A stretch of 64,000 nucleotides of DNA from Carettochelys insculpta. Its lineage: Eukaryota; Chordata; Testudines; Carettochelyidae. Under the pieces are notes generated by a model. The model ran no database searches, was not told the origin of the DNA, and was given only the letters and a program-made list of their open reading frames with translations. Made by a program: the position numbers and the translations under genes. This document shows positions 9,550 through 21,358 of the stretch, in pieces. The stretch lies in NCBI RefSeq assembly GCF_033958435.1, contig NC_134167.1:6964001-7028000 (forward strand), in the 5' to 3' direction. Every line of letters begins with the position of its first letter. The stretch's first letter is position 1.

Positions 9550-10086
9550 GTAGGTTGAGCTCTTCCAGTGTTGTATGTGTGATGGATGTTAACACCTGCA
9601 AATGCCATGAATGGGCACAGCCAAAGACAGGATGTCTTTGCCCTGCCATGTGCTTCTCTGCAAGCAGTACCCTAGTATCGCCTGATTGCTCTTTCATTTG
9701 AAAGTGTGTGACAGACCAAAAGGCTGGGCAGTTCTCTTTTCTCTCAATTCCTGAAGTAGATGTTTTTGATCTCTGCCCCTCATGAATGCTGTTACCGCTC
9801 TCAGGCAACCATGTCCTTAGGAAACAGTCATTCCACCTCAGAACAAGTACTTGCATGTGCAACTCTTATTAGGGTACATCTACACTGTGCTAGTCATCAA
9901 TTCACTGACTGTTGATTTATCTTGTCTGCTTAGATGCAATAAATCAATTTCCAAGTGATCTCCCATCTATGCCAGTACTCCACCAAAACAAGAAGAGTAG
10001 CTGGTGTCAATGGGAGAGCAGCCCCTATCAACCTTACCACATAGAAGTCTCTACTGGCTTTAAGATGTTTCCATCATATACAAGAA

Positions 10087-10248
10087 AAACAATGAGGAGT
10101 CCTAGGGCACCTTACAGACTAACAGGTTTATTTGGGCATAAGGTTTCATGGGCAAAGACCCCTTTGTCAGTTGAAGTGGCCCACAAAAGCTTATGCCCAA
10201 AAATATCTCTTGGTTTGCAAGGTGCCTCAGGACTCCTTGTTGTTTCTG
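10087..10248. mobile_element. Head-to-head pair of SINE-like units
   Basis: The left half (caatgaggagtcctagggca...) is the antisense form and the right half (...gcctcaggactccttgttg) the sense form of the same repeat end. Together they make a hairpin with arms of roughly 70 bases around 10165-10175. Confidence 0.65.
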
Positions 10249-10663
10249 AGGAGTGAGTTAATATAGCTCCCTCTTTGAGACTTGTCATTATGTACGAGGT
10301 TTGCATTTTGTTCAATGGCTCTCACCACTTACACTATTAAAACTGATCCAATGCCATTGGGTAGGATTCTCCCATTCTTCTCTGATAGGATTACCAGGTG
10401 CCCTTTCATTAGGCACCGGCAGTCGCTGTGTTTCATTGGCGACTGGAGTGCGTCCCTCAGTACAGTTGGAATAGCAATTTGTTACATTTGTAAAACATCC
10501 TTTGGGGGATGTATATTATATACATCATACTTTTCTCTATGCCCGCCTTCTCCCACAGCACCAACCTGGGTTTGGATATATTCCACTGCAGAATGATAGA
10601 ACTTTGTTTTCAAATAACTATTTTACATGCACACAAATCAGAAAGAACTCAACCCAAAGCTGT

Positions 10664-10801
10664 GAGCTCAATCCTTGAGAGGGCCATTTAGAGACTGGGG
10701 CAGATAGGTGTCAGGGATGGTGCTTAGCCCTGCCAAGAGAGAGAAGGGGACTGGACTTGATGATCTCCCAAGGTCCCTTCCAGTTCTAGGAGATTTGTAT
10801 C
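10664..10801 (+). mobile_element. CR1 3' end fragment, sense
   Basis: gtgtcagggatggtgcttag, gactggacttgatgatctcc and cccttccagttctaggaga are the CR1 3' UTR in sense. Confidence 0.8.
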
Positions 10802-11228
10802 TCCAATTATATATTTAAAATAATTTGCACAATACAAATTGCATAAATTATTTCAAGATACCTTATTTCAAACTTGGTGCTGTCCAAACAGTACTGAAGT
10901 CCAAAAATAAGGGCTTATTTCGACATTTCTGCTACCCCTTTCATGATGAGGGGTAGTGGAACTAGAATACCATGCTCAAAATAGCACTGCTATTTCAAGC
11001 ACAGGGAGTAGCCACAGAGTTGCTATTTAAGGATACACTTTTATTGCAAAAGAGCAAACATAGTCTAAACATAGCCAAATTAACTATAATTTCAGGGCAT
11101 TTCATTGGAGGGTGGCTCATGACTGACCCCACTAGTGATTCACCTGGAACAATGGGAGCCAAGTCTGGATTTTAAATGTTCCCAAAGTATGGAGAATGTC
11201 AATTGTGGGCTTAAGTTCAAGTCCTTCT

Positions 11229-11420
11229 CAGGATCATAGAGCTTAAGGCCAGAAGGGACCGCTAGCTCAACCAGTTTGATTTCCTCTGTATCACAAGCCA
11301 CCAGCATTACCCAGCACCTCCATGCTAAACCCAGCAACCAAAAGGAGACCAAAGTATTACAACACAAAGGACATTTTAGGTATTTTACCTGCTATAAATG
11401 GATTGTGTCCAACTGCTTCC
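11229..11420 (-). mobile_element. CR1 3' end fragment, antisense
   Basis: gatcatagagcttaaggcca, gaagggaccgctagctc is the reversed CR1 terminal region. Right edge uncertain. Confidence 0.6.
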
Positions 11421-11441
11421 ACCCCGAGGTCACCTTTGACT

Positions 11442-11602
11442 TATGTTCCCTCTAAACTGAGCACTTGGGCAGCTACCCTGGAGAGATTCACTTGCTGCCT
11501 AGCCGATTGGCACAGGACCTACAGCCAGTAGCATGTGTTCTATTGGTAGTGCTCATATGCATATGCCTCAGTGCATGTAACAAAATTAAAAACTTAGAGG
11601 GA
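11442..11602 (+). mobile_element. MITE family D, copy 1
   Basis: Ends atgttccctctaa and ttagagggaa are inverted repeats. The interior has cagcagcatgtattt-like sequence shared with 12246-12431, 51172-51322 and 51701-51900. No coding capacity. Confidence 0.7.
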
Positions 11603-11727
11603 AGACTGGATGTAACACCCCATATTCCTGACAGGTCTCCGGCCCCTCTCCCTGTGTTCACTGTGGTGAAACCTGAAAGCATTTCACCCAGACAGCACAT
11701 TAACCAATAGGTATATTTTTCACACAG

Positions 11728-11797
11728 GGTGCTGTCTATCAAGAACCACTATCCACAGACAAGAATCATCATACAGATAATCCAGTCTCATAACAAG
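11728..11797 (+). CDS. KCNU1: KCNU1 exon: RCK1, SIKNHYPQTRIIIQ
   Basis: Acceptor cacacag; donor gtagcc, weaker than most in this gene but in the homologous position. One base completes Arg, followed by VLSIKNHYPQTRIIIQ and IIQSHNK (Slo1 [23 protein letters not shown]). Ends in phase 0. Confidence 0.93.
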
Positions 11798-12245
11798 GTA
11801 GCCTGGTAGCTTTGTCAGTCTAATTTTATCCCTTTAGTGCTGATCTTCCTGCGTGAAAGCCTGGCGCCCACTGAAATCAATGACTAAGGTTTGATTGACT
11901 CCTATGTGAAGAGGATTTCATCCCAGAGGTCTTACTCCTTCCATTACTATCATATCAAATGGTTCTCTTAATGTTACTAAATGATAATTGAATTGGCTTC
12001 TCTTGGGCATACTGTGTGCCATTAAAGGGCATTATTCAGTTTTGTTTAAATTACCTTTAGTGTTTTCACTCTGCATTTTGTGCTGTTTCAATCAGAAGCT
12101 TTGCTCACCTGGCAGAGATCTATTTTTGTTTTCCAGTAAAACCTCAAGCAGATGTGGGGTATCAAATTAGAGAGAATTAATCTGACTGACCCTGGCAAGG
12201 TGCACAATCACTAGTTGGCTGAATTTCAGAATTATTGGAGCTAGG

Positions 12246-12431
12246 TAGAGTTCTCTGTAAGCTGAGTGCTTTGGTGGCCATCCAGGAGAGATATGAGGTG
12301 CAGTTAAGCTGATTAGCAGAGTACCCACAGCCAGCAGCATGTATTTGTACTGGTGGTACACACCCTTATGCCTTGGTGCACATAACAGAATTTATTCTGC
12401 CCATCGATAGAAAAAATAATTGAGGAAACAC
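12246..12431 (+). mobile_element. MITE family D, copy 2
   Basis: agttctctgtaagctgagtg at the left, ccagcagcatgtatttgtac in the middle and gaggaaacactgg at the right mirror copy 1. More decayed. Confidence 0.6.
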
Positions 12432-12790
12432 TGGAGCTAGGCCAATATTTTAAAAAATAGTGGGGATTTTTGATGCCTCAATGGCTTGGTGGCCAATGTG
12501 AGATCTCTTAAAGCTGCCTGATTTTTAGGAAGAGCTTAGCCTCTCTAAGGGTTCTTCAAGTAGGGCACCAACATTAATCAGAACTGAAAATCACTAGTCC
12601 CTTTTATAAAACCTGGGCTGAGAGCTGTTTACAAAACCAGTCATGAAAACTTTGAACAATTTTAAAACATTTCTTGTTTTGAAGTTTTCAAAACATTTTT
12701 TTTTCAAAATCAAAATCTGGACTCAGAAAATATTCTAGGTACCAGCCTGTCTTTATCCTCATGTACATTCATTATCTTATCCTGCAACAG

Positions 12791-12946
12791 GTGTATCTGT
12801 CAAATATCCCCAACTGGGACTGGAGGAGAGGCGACAGCATCATCTGTTTTGCTGAACTAAAGCTAGGCTTCATAGCACAGAGTTGCTTGGTTCCAGGCTC
12901 GTCCACACTCCTAAGGACCCTGTTCATTAGGAAAAAGAATACCAAG
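12791..12946 (+). CDS. KCNU1: KCNU1 exon: RCK1, [12 protein letters not shown]
   Basis: Acceptor tgcaacag, donor gtaagc; exactly 52 codons in phase 0. Contains [40 protein letters not shown] and [24 protein letters not shown] is one of the most conserved stretches of Slo1 and Slo3 and forms part of the RCK1 assembly interface. The end differs from Slo1 (ANLFSMRSFIK). Confidence 0.97.
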
Positions 12947-13986
12947 GTAAGCCCTTAATTTTTGCAAATAATAAGAATGGTCAATACAGAATCTATCTAC
13001 CAAGCATGTGTCGTGCATTTTAGTGGAAGCAGTGCCGAGGTATTTTCAGACTCATCTTGAGCAAACTGGGACTTAAATTTGGTAGGGAGACTAGATTGCC
13101 AAACAGTCTCTTTTTTTAACATTTTAGGGTAACATCTTAGGTTTGCAGTGATGCTTTACACCATGATTACAGGTCCTGATTCTGCACTCAGGTCAGTGTA
13201 GTTTTGCTGACCTCAGAAGAATTACTCCTGATTTGAACTGACTGATGTAAATGAGAGGAGAGACCATCCCAGGATAGCTTTTCCCTGCTTTCTATTAGCT
13301 GTACCCTACTTCCCACACTTTAGGATTTCTCTGTGCTTATACATATCCTGTTTTTTGTTTTAGTCTTACAGAGTTAAGCTATGTCTACACAATGGGCTTC
13401 AGTGCTGTGGCTATTCCAGTGTCAAGCATTCTGCAGTGATGGAAAGGGTTTTTTTCCATCGCTGTAAATAATTCTCCTCTCCAAGGGAAGGTAGCTAGGT
13501 TGACAGGAGAATCCCACAGAGGGTGTGTGTGTGGGGTGGCGGGGGTGATGCAGCACCGCCAGGTTTTGCACTCGGCTTCCCTGCAGAGCTTCCAGCCTCC
13601 AGCCCCAGCACCCTCCAAGGGTCCCACTGTCCACCATCCACTCCACAGCCCCCTCTAGCTCTAACTAGGTTGCCAACTCTTTTGGACCAGATGGTGGAGG
13701 ATGGCATTTGTGGCTATGGCATCTCATCCCCTGATCTAGGGGAGTTGGCCACCCTGTGCGTGGGACACTGACAGTCACACACAGATGGAGGAGAGGTTGC
13801 AGCTCAGCATCCCCACACTAAAAATAGTTGCAGTACCACTGGAGAATCCTTCCATGGATTTACTTGTATCTACACTGTGGGGTTAAGGTCAGCATAGTTA
13901 TAATGCTCAATAATGAGAACTTTTCATCTCCAGGAGCACTGTACTTATGTCGGCCTAACTTTGAAATGTTTCCCAAGGCTTTGGGG

Positions 13987-14237
13987 TGGTCTACACATCC
14001 CTGCATTTTGTACTACAGGGGAATGAAAGCACTGTGCACCAAAGTGCTCTGGTTCACCTCCCCCAGATTGCATACAGTAGGTGTGAACTAAAGGACAAAC
14101 AGGGCTACATTAATGTGAACTAGGAACTTTTTAGTTCCTACCCAGAGCATCCGAATGGGAGAGGTATGGTGCTGCACTTTGGTGCACACTCCAGTTCACA
14201 CACTCCAGCCTGAACTGCTGAAGAATATAGATGTAGC
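13987..14237. mobile_element. MITE with ggtctacac / gatgtagcc ends
   Basis: Inner arms gcactgtgcaccaaagtgc (about 14029-14047) and gcactttggtgcacact (14174-14190) are inverted. The ends share the TCTACAC motif of families A to C. Confidence 0.55.
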
Positions 14238-15384
14238 CTTTTATTGAGCCTTTACAGAGGGACAGAACAAGGCCACTGAAGCACTTACACTCTCCAAATG
14301 GAATTTAATTGGGACTTAAGTGGTGCATAAGACTTAGGTACTGTCCTTCTGCAAAAGACTGAATACTAATTTACTCACACTTTCCTGAACTGTCCCTATT
14401 AAGGAAGAAATTAACAATCAAGACATTATCTTTTCAATAGACAAAACTGCTCTGCAATTCTTACAGCTAATACCAGAAGGTGTAATTGGAGGATAAAAAG
14501 AGATAACGATCAGACATTATTAAGATGTTTGGAGAAGCCCCATGTTTTCTTTTGCTGCAATGGATAAGTTTTTACTATCACCTAGTGGCCATTTGAGATG
14601 TCTTCCATAAGTGGCTTCTATGCTAATCTAATTTCCCTCTATTTTAGATTAGAACAGTGGCAAGACAATTATGCTGGCGTTTTTGATTTCTGACACTTTT
14701 CATTCTCAATTTTGCTTATTCAGATTAGAGAATGAAATGTGAAATAAAGATGGGTCTCATTCATATGCAAAAGTTCTGCCTAAAACTTGTTGGAAACGTT
14801 TTTGACTAAACATGTTTTCATCAAACTATGCTGTGTCATCAATGACAAAATATTTTCAGGAAATGTATTGATTTTTGATGGGAAGGTTTATGACGTGCAG
14901 GGTTCTCTGCTGACTAGAGGAAAAGAGATGCATTAGACACGTTCCATTTCACAAAACACTGAGAAAGGTTTGATTTTGGTTAAATTAGAAGGAACCAGTC
15001 CATGGTCAAATAGTAATTATGGCAATGGAATATATTTGCCTACGATATTAGTTTACTATTATTAATTGTTCAAGCTGGTTAGGAATTTTTTTTTACTACA
15101 AAATTTGTCACGTTTAGTTTCCAACCAAAATCTGATTTTGTTTCAGTAAAAAAAAAAGCTCCACAACAAACAAAAACGGATGGCTTTCTTTTTGTTCTGT
15201 GAAGGCCTGAAAATGTTTGACAATGGGCGTTTATTGCCAAAATTTCCATTTTTATCAAGAAAGCCATTTTTCATTTGAATAAAAACCACAAAATCTTGTT
15301 GAAAACTTTTCATCATCAACTTCATTAACTGTTTTTCGTGGGAGGTACTTCAACGCCATGGTGATGGTGGCAGTATAGAATCTA

Positions 15385-15660
15385 AAGATTTGTTTGCACT
15401 AGAACATTTTGCTATTTTAGTGATACTAGTATAGTTAAAGCCACCATGGCCCTATGATGAACACATTTATACTGGTTTAAGGAGCCTATAGTAGTATAGC
15501 TTATTCCAGCTGGGGAACTAAAATAAGCAATACTGATGCAAAGCAACTTTATACCAGTGTAATTGCCCTTACATGATGGCTTTTACCAGTATGACTATGT
15601 CAGCAAAAATTGTCACCCTTACTGACATATGAAAGGCCATAAGGGAAGACCAGACCTACA
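15385..15660. mobile_element. Probable decayed MITE
   Basis: Repeated actagtatag/ataccagtgtaa motifs in inverted arrangement and gaccagacctaca at the right suggest an old DNA transposon. Boundaries are guesses. Confidence 0.35.
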
Positions 15661-16621
15661 GTAATGAGGTAAACTGACTCAGACTATGTCTATGCTTGCA
15701 GAATTTTTGCATTCAGTTTCAGTAGTGATGGGGAGCGGATGAAAGAGAAGCCCTGGTTTGTGTACTCACTCTTCCACAGGTGGCAGAGTGCATTTACATT
15801 TGCAGCACTTCCTTTGCCCATCAGAATCATGCCTTGATGATAGCTGTCCAACAATGAGCTCTCTACATTTTGATGATAGATCTTGTAGGGAGGGAGTGAG
15901 TTATGGTGTCACTGTATAGCCTCCTCTCCCCAGACACCAGTCAGCTCCAGTAGCTCAGCATTGCTCCAAGCAGGGGATCATTTGCACCATAGAGCAGCCA
16001 TTGTCATATAACCAGGTGTTGTCAGCTCTTTCCAAGCAAACGGGGAAGGGGTGGATGTCTGTTTACCTGGCATCAGAGCTGCTTGCCAGAGTGGTCACAT
16101 AGGTACTATGGATCCTCCAGAAGCTAAAATCTACATAAACAGCAAGAACATGTCTTCACTTGCACATTGTCGCAAAATCATCACCGGTAAGAGCCGTACA
16201 CTTCTTGTGAGGGTGGTTCTCTTTTTGCAATGAAACTTCTCAGTGTCACAAGAAAAAGTCACTGGCATATGCAGAAGTTCCCATGTTTTTGTGCAGAAAA
16301 GGGATGATGTGCACTTTAAATGACAAGTGTAGGCATACCCTAATAGTTATTGCAAAGTAAAGGAAATTTTGCTCAAAATTATTTGGCTCTGGGACTTCTT
16401 TGTATTTTACATCACTCTGTGACTTTCTCCATTTTTAGTGTTGATAAACAACCAGCCGCAATGAACATATACGTGTGAAGTGTATGATTTATGAATTAAT
16501 TTGGCCCATTATTCTAAGGGGTATTCATGTGGCTGCCATCTCAGGGTTGCAGCAGCCTGCAGGCCAATATTACAGTGCCTCTTTCACAAAACAACCTTTG
16601 CTCCATGGTTATTTGTTTTAG

Positions 16622-16734
16622 GTGAGGAGAAAAATCCTACGGCACGGGAATGCTTTTGAAAGCAATGACTATCGAGTGATGACTTATTGGCTCTCCAATG
16701 ATTTTGTGGACATGACTTTTCCAGATGTTTGCCG
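16622..16734 (+). CDS. KCNU1: KCNU1 exon: RCK1, divergent segment ending TFPDVCR
   Basis: Acceptor ttgttttag, donor gtaggt. Reads VRRKILRHGNAFESNDYRVM then TYWLSNDFVDMTFPDVC plus two bases of Arg. It aligns with Slo1 [20 protein letters not shown] and SFPTVCEL. The first half has little identity with Slo1, which supports the paralogue call. Phase agrees with both neighbours. Confidence 0.9.
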
Positions 16735-16782
16735 GTAGGTAGAACAGAGCTCAGTGTTAACCTCATCCTTCCCACTTAGGGT

Positions 16783-17760
16783 TTGTCTACACATGCAAGT
16801 TAATACAGAACAAGGTAGGGCAAGGGTCAGCAACCAAAGCAGAAGAGCCAATTTTTCAAATTTGACTAAAAGCTCTATAATTCAAGAGATGCAATGCATC
16901 ACATGCAATGCGTGTGAATATGAGATGGTCCTTAAAAAAGAACATCAAACCATACTTTTTGTAACCCCTGTTTTAAGAACAGCACATGCAGTGATTTATA
17001 ATGTGACACATGTTTACTGCTGGCTGTTCACAAATTTTTTACATATTCTATTTCCTCACACTTTACATGTGTGTGTTGACACCATTGTCTTCCAGACTTT
17101 CACTCCTGAACACATTTTAATGATGGCAACTTTATGACATGTTTAATTTCAGTTTTCTTTATTCAAATGTGTGTTGGCCTTCACAGCAGGAAGACTACAA
17201 GCTTCCTTTCCCTTTTCAAAATCAAGATTTTATTAGCAATACAGTCAAAGGACAGAAACAGGATCATATCCCACAATGCACTGCACATGTTAAAGTGGGA
17301 GTCAACTAACATTTCAAGATCATATATTGTTTGGTATTTAGATATGAGTTGTTCATTGTTAGGCTTTTAGACATTCACCTTTTATCAAAAATAATCAGGA
17401 GGGTATGTTTTTTTAACTTTGGAATTATAGTGTTCAGAGCCACAAAGAAGTCCTTAAAGAGCCACATGTGGCTCTGAAGTCACAGGTTTCAGACCCCTGA
17501 GGTACAGTGTGAATTAAAAGTGAATTAACTATTCCTGATTAACTTCATGTATTGGAAGCTCTTATTCCCAAACAGAAATGTCAGCCATAGAGTTAATCAG
17601 GAATAGCTATTCTGGAATAATTCCTTGTGTAAATAAGCTATTAGGGCCTCAATTTAATTTTCGCTTATTTCACTTCCAAAGTGAATTACCTTAAACTGAA
17701 GTACGGTCACTTTAAATCTGAATAAAGGGGCCTACACAGGGGCTTACTGCAGTTTAACAC
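16783..17760. mobile_element. Old MITE hosting a hAT element
   Basis: gtttgtctacacatgcaagttaatac before and gtgtgaattaaaagtgaatt after the hAT element are two parts of one TCTACAC-ended MITE, ending near ggggcctacacagg. Only the left end is clear. Confidence 0.5.
16821..17499 (+). mobile_element. Non-autonomous hAT transposon, 679 bp
   Basis: Starts CAAGGGTCAGCAACC and ends TTTCAGACCCCTG, hAT-type CAG-like termini. Flanked by aggtaggg (16813-16820) and aggtacag (17500-17507), an 8-bp target duplication with two mismatches. Subterminal agccaattttt/agccacatgtggctct motifs. No transposase frame remains; longest open stretches are short and unrelated. Confidence 0.75.
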
Positions 17761-17784
17761 TTCAGGCCTGTTTCCTCTCCCTAG

Positions 17785-17853
17785 GTTGTGCTTTGTGAAG
17801 CTGGACCTTGTGTTGCTCGCCATCGAATTCAGATCTGGCATTCATGGAAACAG
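17785..17853 (+). CDS. KCNU1: KCNU1 exon: RCK1 C-lobe, LCFVKLDLVLLAIEF
   Basis: Acceptor tccctag, donor gtgact. One base completes Arg, then LCFVKLDLVLLAIEFRSGIH and GN with two bases left. Matches Slo1 [23 protein letters not shown]. A short exon lying directly after a transposon-rich stretch. Confidence 0.94.
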
Positions 17854-19499
17854 GTGACTAATGAAGCTGCTGATCCATATCCTGATGTAGTAGTTATTCC
17901 CACACCATGTGGTATGAAATTTGCCCCAGGCAGAAAGTTAGCCCAAGGTCTTTGCACAACATATGCCCAGCTTCACCCATATTTTGAAAATATGTGAAAT
18001 AGCGTAAGAGAAAACTTTGGGCTGACCAAATGCAAAGGATGAATTTCACCCTGCATGATTAGTTTCCTCCATTCCCACTTCACCTCCAGGCAGTAAAAAG
18101 CTCAGACCTACAGGGATTGTTCAGGGTTAAAAACAGCCAACTATATGTTCTTCCTCAGACTAGAGTTTGCATTCTGAGTCACAAGGAGGGGGTTGGGGCT
18201 GAGAACCTGTGCTCTTGCCTAAGAGGGAACTTTTCTGTTGCGATCTTTAGAGACAAAATATGAGCCCCAGGCTATGGACCCAGACTCTGAGATGTGCTGC
18301 CACGTTTGTTGTTTGCAGTGTAGAGGTAGTCTTACATCTCATGGAAGCTGTGTAGCAAGACCTGAATGAGAAATACATGAAATGAGCCAGAGACGACAAA
18401 GGGGGGAAACTCTTTGAGGCAGGGATCATCTTTTTGTTCTGTATTTGTGCAGAACTGACCACAATGCGGATCTTGGTCCATACACGAGTCTTATAGGTGC
18501 TGCAATATGAAAATAATAAAAATTAATGAAAAATTCTGCCTTAGTTGTTTTCTTCAATAGTAACTGAGCAACTACAGAGGAGGAGGAGTTGAGGAGAAGT
18601 ATTTTCCTTTCTTGGTGGGAAGTGAAAAGATAAATCCTTATGTGGCTAATTCGTGCTCTAGTAGTACTGCCAAGACCCATTAAAACCAGGTTGAAATCAG
18701 TAGGCTGTTAGTATGTCACTGGAACATCTAGCAGTTGAGGAGCTCTGCCTAACAGTATCTGATAAATTTAGTAACACTGCAGGGGGATTCTGCCTAGATG
18801 TGTCTAGTACTTACAGCGGCAGAGCAACTACATGCTGCCTGAATGTTCCTGGGATGTTCAGGTGTCTTTTTCCTGGAAGCAATTGTATTTTAGCAGAACA
18901 GCAGGTGCATGGAATCTACCCATCCCTAATACACTGAGCAGCACATCAGGTGTGCTTTAATGGTAGGTATTTGGCAAGACAGTGAGTGCACCTGGATATA
19001 TCTGGAATATTCAAAACATGCTGCTAGCCTATGAATTTATCCATTCCATTAAAATAAATGTTTTAAATCAGTTTTGGGAATGAGGGGAGTCAGTTTTCTA
19101 TGAACTTAATATAAGAAATATTTTTAAAGAGCCTAACTTTATTATTTTACGTTAATTATATGAAGGTCGGTCTTGTTAAGATACTAAATTAAGACTCAGT
19201 AGATTAGGGTTTGAGTTATGGCTCTTCCACACACTCCCCATGCATCCACAAGCAAGTCAATCACTCTCTGCCTCCCTTTCCCATCTGTAAAGTAGGGCAA
19301 GTAACACATCCCTTAATGACAGGCATGTTGTCAAACTCGAATGTGACCGTGATAGTGGACCAGTATATAATGCCCTGTAAACTGTAAAGGCAATGAAGGA
19401 CCATTAAGATCACCAACTCTGATATCTTACAAAACACAAGACAAAGAATCTCATCCAATACATTCATATGGTTGGAACAATATACTAAGCATCATGATA

Positions 19500-19662
19500 C
19501 AGTCTCTATCATGGAGCATTGTTAAATTAAGATTAAATGTTTTTCTGGAAATTCACCTCTACGAATTATTTTGGCATGTATGATGGCCTGTGTGATATAG
19601 GAACTCAGATTAGATCATCACAATGATTCCTCTTGGTCTTGGAATCTGTAACTGGTCATTTG
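19500..19662 (+). mobile_element. CR1 3' end fragment, sense
   Basis: gattaaatgtttttctgg, gaattattttggc, gatggcctgtgtgatatagg and gattagatcatcacaatg are CR1 3' sequence. It ends just before the acceptor region of the exon at 19696. Confidence 0.75.
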
Positions 19663-19695
19663 ACTTTTGTTTGTTTCCATATTGTTTTACAACAG

Positions 19696-19782
19696 CATCC
19701 TGGTCAACCCATCCGCCCAGATCAAGCTCCATCGAAACACAATGGGCTTTTTTATTGCCAGATCCAAGGTGGAAGTCAAAAG
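19696..19782 (+). CDS. KCNU1: KCNU1 exon: RCK1 end, ILVNPS..GFFIARSKVEVK
   Basis: Acceptor tttacaacag, donor gtaact. The first base completes Ser; then ILVNPSAQIKLHRNT and MGFFIARSKVEVK with two bases of Arg. Aligns with Slo1 [20 protein letters not shown] and ASDAKEVKR. A sense-strand CR1 tail ends about 35 bases upstream. Confidence 0.95.
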
Positions 19783-19916
19783 GTAACTTTCTGTACTATC
19801 CTACAGCAAAAAGTTCTAGACAAGTAGAGCTTTCAACAGTTAACAAAGGCATTTAGACTTATTCCTCCACTCCACTAAATCTAATCCATTTCTCCCCATT
19901 TGCTTTTGTTGTCTAG

Positions 19917-20017
19917 GGCTCATTTTTACTGTAAAGTCTGCCATAGTGATATTTATAATCCGGAGCTGATTAAAAAATGTCACTGTAGAAACAAGTTTCG
20001 GACAAGATCCATTTCAG
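19917..20017 (+). CDS. KCNU1: KCNU1 exon: Cys-rich start of RCK1-RCK2 linker
   Basis: Acceptor ttgtctag, donor gtaatg; only 134 bases of intron precede it. Reads AHFYCKVCHSDIYNPELIKK then CHCRNKFRTRSIS. The CxxCH at 19930-19944 corresponds to Slo1 CKACH, reported there as a heme-binding motif, and CHC corresponds to the Slo1 CGC. Ends with one base of the next codon. Confidence 0.95.
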
Positions 20018-20889
20018 GTAATGTTTTGTTCACACTAGGTTTCAATTAAAATAAAGAAGAGGATGGTTCAATAATGTAAGAATCAGGTATGAATTATGTA
20101 CGTACTTCCTATTTCCGCTGCCTGTGAAAACCATTTTGAACATAACCCTTTATGCTTCATCAGGATTGAAACTGAATTGCATATAATGTATTAAGTGTAA
20201 ATCTTTTAGGTAAGTTCTCCGAACACCTTTAGATCCCATCTACTCTGACTGGACATTAAAAGTTTTTGTTGCATTTTTATATGGGGTGCGCCTCCTTGGC
20301 CAACATTTCCCCAACCCCTCATGGTCATGCTGCTCTTAACTCCAGAACTGGAGTCAGGAGCAACTGCATCTTAGTGGCACTGTGCACATATAGTTTGTGA
20401 TGAGCTTTGATGTGAAAGGTGCTACAGGAGGAACCCAGAAGTCCTTGCTCAGTTTGTAGTCAATGAGAAGTGCCCTAATAAATGTTGAGTATGACAATGA
20501 GTAAGCTTCTCCTGAAATGGCCCCATATAAGATATTATCCTCACCATAATACTAGGAAATAAAAATTAAGGCAGAAAAGATGTATTTGAGGTTGAAGAAG
20601 GGTGTATTGTAAGATTTAAGGAGCTTATGCTAAACATTTGGGTAAGTGTGGACTGGAGGGGAAAATTTCTGTTCATTCCAATCCCGTCCCAAATTCCCTC
20701 AGTCTGGAAATGGGATCTACAGCTTTTTAGTACTAAGTTGCTTGTTGAAATCTGCCCTAGATAGTGAGTGCTAGGTCTTTCAGTCCGTTTGGTTCTTCAC
20801 TAGTGTATGTGAATATTTTGATGGATCTCCTTAGTAGATGTATGTCCATGCCGAAATGTAGGTTACTTGGTTCAAAATTAACAGCCTTC

Positions 20890-21075
20890 TTCCTTCACAG
20901 ATTCATTGAGTTCAAGGTATCATCTAATCTGACCTTCTGTGTATAACAGGACATTCAAATTCACCCACTTCATGCTGTACTTAGAAACTTGTGGCTGACT
21001 AGAGCACAAATTGTGTGATATCAGTAAGGCTATGAAAGTGTGGCACCCCCTGCATTCCCAAAAATTATTCCATAA
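20890..21075 (-). mobile_element. CR1 3' end fragment, antisense
   Basis: cagattcattgagttcaagg, tctaatctgaccttctgtg and ataacaggacattcaaattc are the reversed CR1 3' end, decayed to the right. Confidence 0.6.
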
Positions 21076-21169
21076 ACACTGGCTGAAATTTTCAAAAGCA
21101 TTCTCATGGAAGAGTTCTGTCTAAATCCCCTACTTTTAGTGAACAATGTGCATGTAAATCACCGAGGAT

Positions 21170-21358
21170 CCGTCTACACTAGGAATTAATTTTGAAGTTA
21201 ACTTCGAAGGTAGGCACTACATTGAAGTAGCCAGTGCAGAGTCTACACACATTTTCCCTTACTTCAAAGTTAACTTTGAAGGGAGCCCAACTTCAAAGTC
21301 CTTACTCCATTCCTGGGAATGGAGTAGTGCCCTACTTCGAAGTTTAGCCCTAGACTGG
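21170..21358. mobile_element. Decayed foldback MITE related to families A/B
   Basis: cgtctacactaggaatt at the left, several gaagttaacttc and ttcgaag motifs, and an inner tccattcctgggaatgga palindrome. The right edge is near tagccctagac. CpG mostly lost. Confidence 0.5.
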
